From NCBI GenBank assembly GCA_040905685.1, contig JBBDRB010000105.1, positions 62,001 to 126,000 of the forward strand: 64,000 nt of DNA, written 5' to 3'. Position numbers and translations under genes: made by a program. The notes beneath the pieces are model-generated. The model saw nothing but the letters and a program-made list of their open reading frames with translations. It searched no databases and was not told the DNA's origin. Shown here one piece after another: positions 62,737 through 64,000 of the stretch (position 1 is the first letter of the stretch; every line of letters begins with the position of its first letter). The DNA comes from JBBDMU01 sp040905685. GTDB taxonomy: Bacteria; Bacteroidota; Rhodothermia; Balneolales; Natronogracilivirgulaceae.

Positions 62737-63547
62737 CTGTAACCTGATTTTGAAAAGATGGATAAATTACGGGATTAATTTCCAGGCATTTACCGGAATC
62801 AGGGTCTATTTTGGCGTATACCGCACATACATGATTGTCGCCGTTAGCCACTTTATAGCGGTGAGGCGTACCCAGTAAGAAACGCTTTACAGCCGTGCTT
62901 TTATCCATGCCTATGACCGAATTGAACGAACCGGTCATGCCGGTATCGGTCAAATAGCCCAGCCCATCCGGAAAAATCCTGGCATCATTGGTGGGAATGT
63001 GGGTATGGGTTCCGGCCATCACCGAGGCCTTGCCGTCAACATGCCAGGCGAAGGCCACTTTTTCGGCCGTGGCTTCGGCATGAAAATCGATCCATATAAT
63101 GTTGGTTTCTTCCCTTATTTTTTCCAGGGCCTGTTCCCCTACGCGGAAGGGATCGTCGATAGCCTGCATGAACGTCCGGCCTTGCAGGTTCAGGACCCCG
63201 ATCTTGTGTTTTGATCCCGGAATATCATATATGCCATAGCCGAATCCGTGAGCTCCTTTCGGATAATTCAGGGGCCGAAGCAGGTTCTTATCCTTTTTCA
63301 TGTAGGGGTATACCTTCCATTTTGCAAAAATATGATTCCCGCTTGTAATAACATTAACGCCACTTTCATATAATTTTCTGATGATCTCTTCATTTATACC
63401 CATTCCTTCATGGGAATTCTCACCATTGGCGATTACAAAATCGGGCTCGTATTTTTTTTTAAGTGAAGGCAAGATGGTTTCCAGCAGGGACAGGCCGGGT
63501 TCGCCGACAATGTCGGCTATAAATAAAACGGTAATAGGTTTAGGCAT
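62723..63547 (-). CDS. ymdB: YmdB-family metallophosphoesterase (TIGR00282)
   Basis: 274 residues. The first metal motif is FIADIVGEPG, then NGENSHEGMG, NVITSGNHIF, a WIDFHAEATAEK strand and the GTHTHIPTNDARI motif. These are the ligands of the YmdB cyclic-nucleotide phosphodiesterase group. In Bacillus YmdB controls biofilm and motility and hydrolyses 2',3'-cAMP. It is first in a likely pair with lolD. Confidence 0.92.
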   Translation of the reverse strand: MPKPITVLFIADIVGEPGLSLLETILPSLKKKYEPDFVIANGENSHEGMGINEEIIRKLYESGVNVITSGNHIFAKWKVYPYMKKDKNLLRPLNYPKGAHGFGYGIYDIPGSKHKIGVLNLQGRTFMQAIDDPFRVGEQALEKIREETNIIWIDFHAEATAEKVAFAWHVDGKASVMAGTHTHIPTNDARIFPDGLGYLTDTGMTGSFNSVIGMDKSTAVKRFLLGTPHRYKVANGDNHVCAVYAKIDPDSGKCLEINPVIYPSFQNQVTGEQA

Positions 63548-63575
63548 CTAATAATAGGTTAACTGACCGCGTACC

Positions 63576-63760
63576 CAAAAATAAATCGCTAATGAAGCAG
63601 GAATAAACAAGTAACCTTGTTAGACAATGCGGGAATTAACTCAAAAGGGTCTGACTTCCACTATCCGGAACGGCATGAGGCCTGTCATTGCCAGTCAAAG
63701 AAAAATTCCCTGGTTATTAAGTGTTGTTCTTGTTTAATGAGCCTGCTTCAAAAGCGAAAT
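63576..63760 (-). ncRNA. ssrS: Candidate 6S RNA (ssrS)
   Basis: The minus strand of the zapA-ymdB gap folds like 6S RNA. An outer stem pairs 63753-63757 with 63586-63590, and a 9-bp closing helix pairs 63742-63750 with 63593-63601. A 7-bp helix pairs 63729-63735 with 63605-63611. A large open bubble follows (63711-63728 and 63612-63630). The next stem pairs 63704-63710 with 63631-63637, and an apical hairpin sits at 63672-63692. A U-rich tail ends at about 63576-63585. Length near 185 nt and position after zapA match known 6S genes. Ends are approximate. Confidence 0.7.
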
Positions 63761-63768
63761 TTGATCAA

Positions 63769-64000
63769 CTATAGATTTTTTTTTGCTTCATTAAGATCGT
63801 CATTATTACGCTTAATATCAGCCAATAATTCTTCAAGAGATAAATTGATAACGCTCATCACTTCCATGCTGTTATCTGCATCACCGTTTTTTTTATCTTT
63901 TTCCAGGAACAGATCTTCAGCAATGCTAAGGGCAGCCAGGGTCATTATGGTCGATTCGCTCTGATTGGCCAGAGCTACTTTGAAATCTTTCAATCGTCTG
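63769..64000 (-). CDS. zapA: Cell-division protein ZapA (N-terminus outside window)
   Basis: The frame is open to the right edge (RRLKDFKVALAN precedes the TTG at 63993), so the start lies outside. The segment STIMTLAALSIAEDLFLE is the helix end of the ZapA domain, followed by a short coiled-coil tail. ZapA stabilises FtsZ. The 6S-like RNA follows directly downstream, the usual order in many bacteria. Confidence 0.8.
   Translation of the reverse strand, partial: RRLKDFKVALANQSESTIMTLAALSIAEDLFLEKDKKNGDADNSMEVMSVINLSLEELLADIKRNNDDLNEAKKNL

Noticed and set aside
1..64000. CRISPR arrays, rRNA genes, insertion sequences, prophage genes
   Set aside because: No regular short repeats, rRNA-like segments, transposases, integrases or phage structural proteins were seen.

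Overview
The window is one chromosomal segment of about 64 kb, roughly 48 % GC, dense in genes and almost free of mobile DNA. It most resembles the Bacteroidota/Balneolota (Rhodothermota) branch. The support is AT-rich -7 boxes of the TAnnTTTG type in front of several genes, a short histone-H1-like protein, a menaquinone operon, many lipoproteins with N-terminal lipoboxes, and a CHAT/TPR protein beside an ECF sigma factor. The phylum is an inference, because no rRNA is present.

Layout. 1-1921: end of a lactate-oxidation locus (lutB truncated by the left edge, lutC). 1918-7248: a PAS histidine kinase with an out-of-frame receiver, a flavin monooxygenase fused to a DsbA/SpxH-like thioredoxin domain, and a MalY-type PLP enzyme. 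7559-8112: a sigma-54 activator cut off just before a tRNA-Asn. 8269-15776: an HTTM-like membrane pair, Sua5/TsaC, Mfd, a PIN toxin-antitoxin pair and TatD. 15884-20844: a nucleotide-sugar dehydrogenase, an ABC ATPase/permease pair and PdxB. 21084-25651: a tight four-gene envelope operon (PspA, a two-helix coiled-coil protein, a CNNM/CorC protein and a two-module AAA ATPase). 25746-30191: lipoproteins, YjbQ, an atypical SDR and an M19 dipeptidase.

30403-37855 is a housekeeping block: deoxynucleoside kinase, YceD/DUF177, rpmF, plsX, fabH, fabD, fabG, acpP, fabF, rnc. 37919-46425: gcvPB, ilvE, thyA, folA, an HD phosphohydrolase, an M42 and an M1 peptidase. A 58-residue histone-like gene lies at 46489-46665. 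A pterin pair (PTPS/QueD and folE2) follows. Then come a membrane-anchored periplasmic CHAT/TPR protein with a small lipoprotein and a divergent ECF sigma factor, a solitary cyanophycin synthetase, and the menF-menD-menH-menB operon on the minus strand. The right end holds an ankyrin lipoprotein, a membrane TPR protein, lolD, ymdB and zapA (cut by the right edge). The zapA-ymdB gap folds like a 6S RNA.

The most noteworthy items are the PspA/CNNM/AAA operon, the CHAT/ECF module, the monooxygenase-DsbA fusion, the homopolymer break between kinase and receiver, the truncated activator beside tRNA-Asn, and the 6S RNA candidate. All calls come from reading the sequence and known family motifs. No database search was run.
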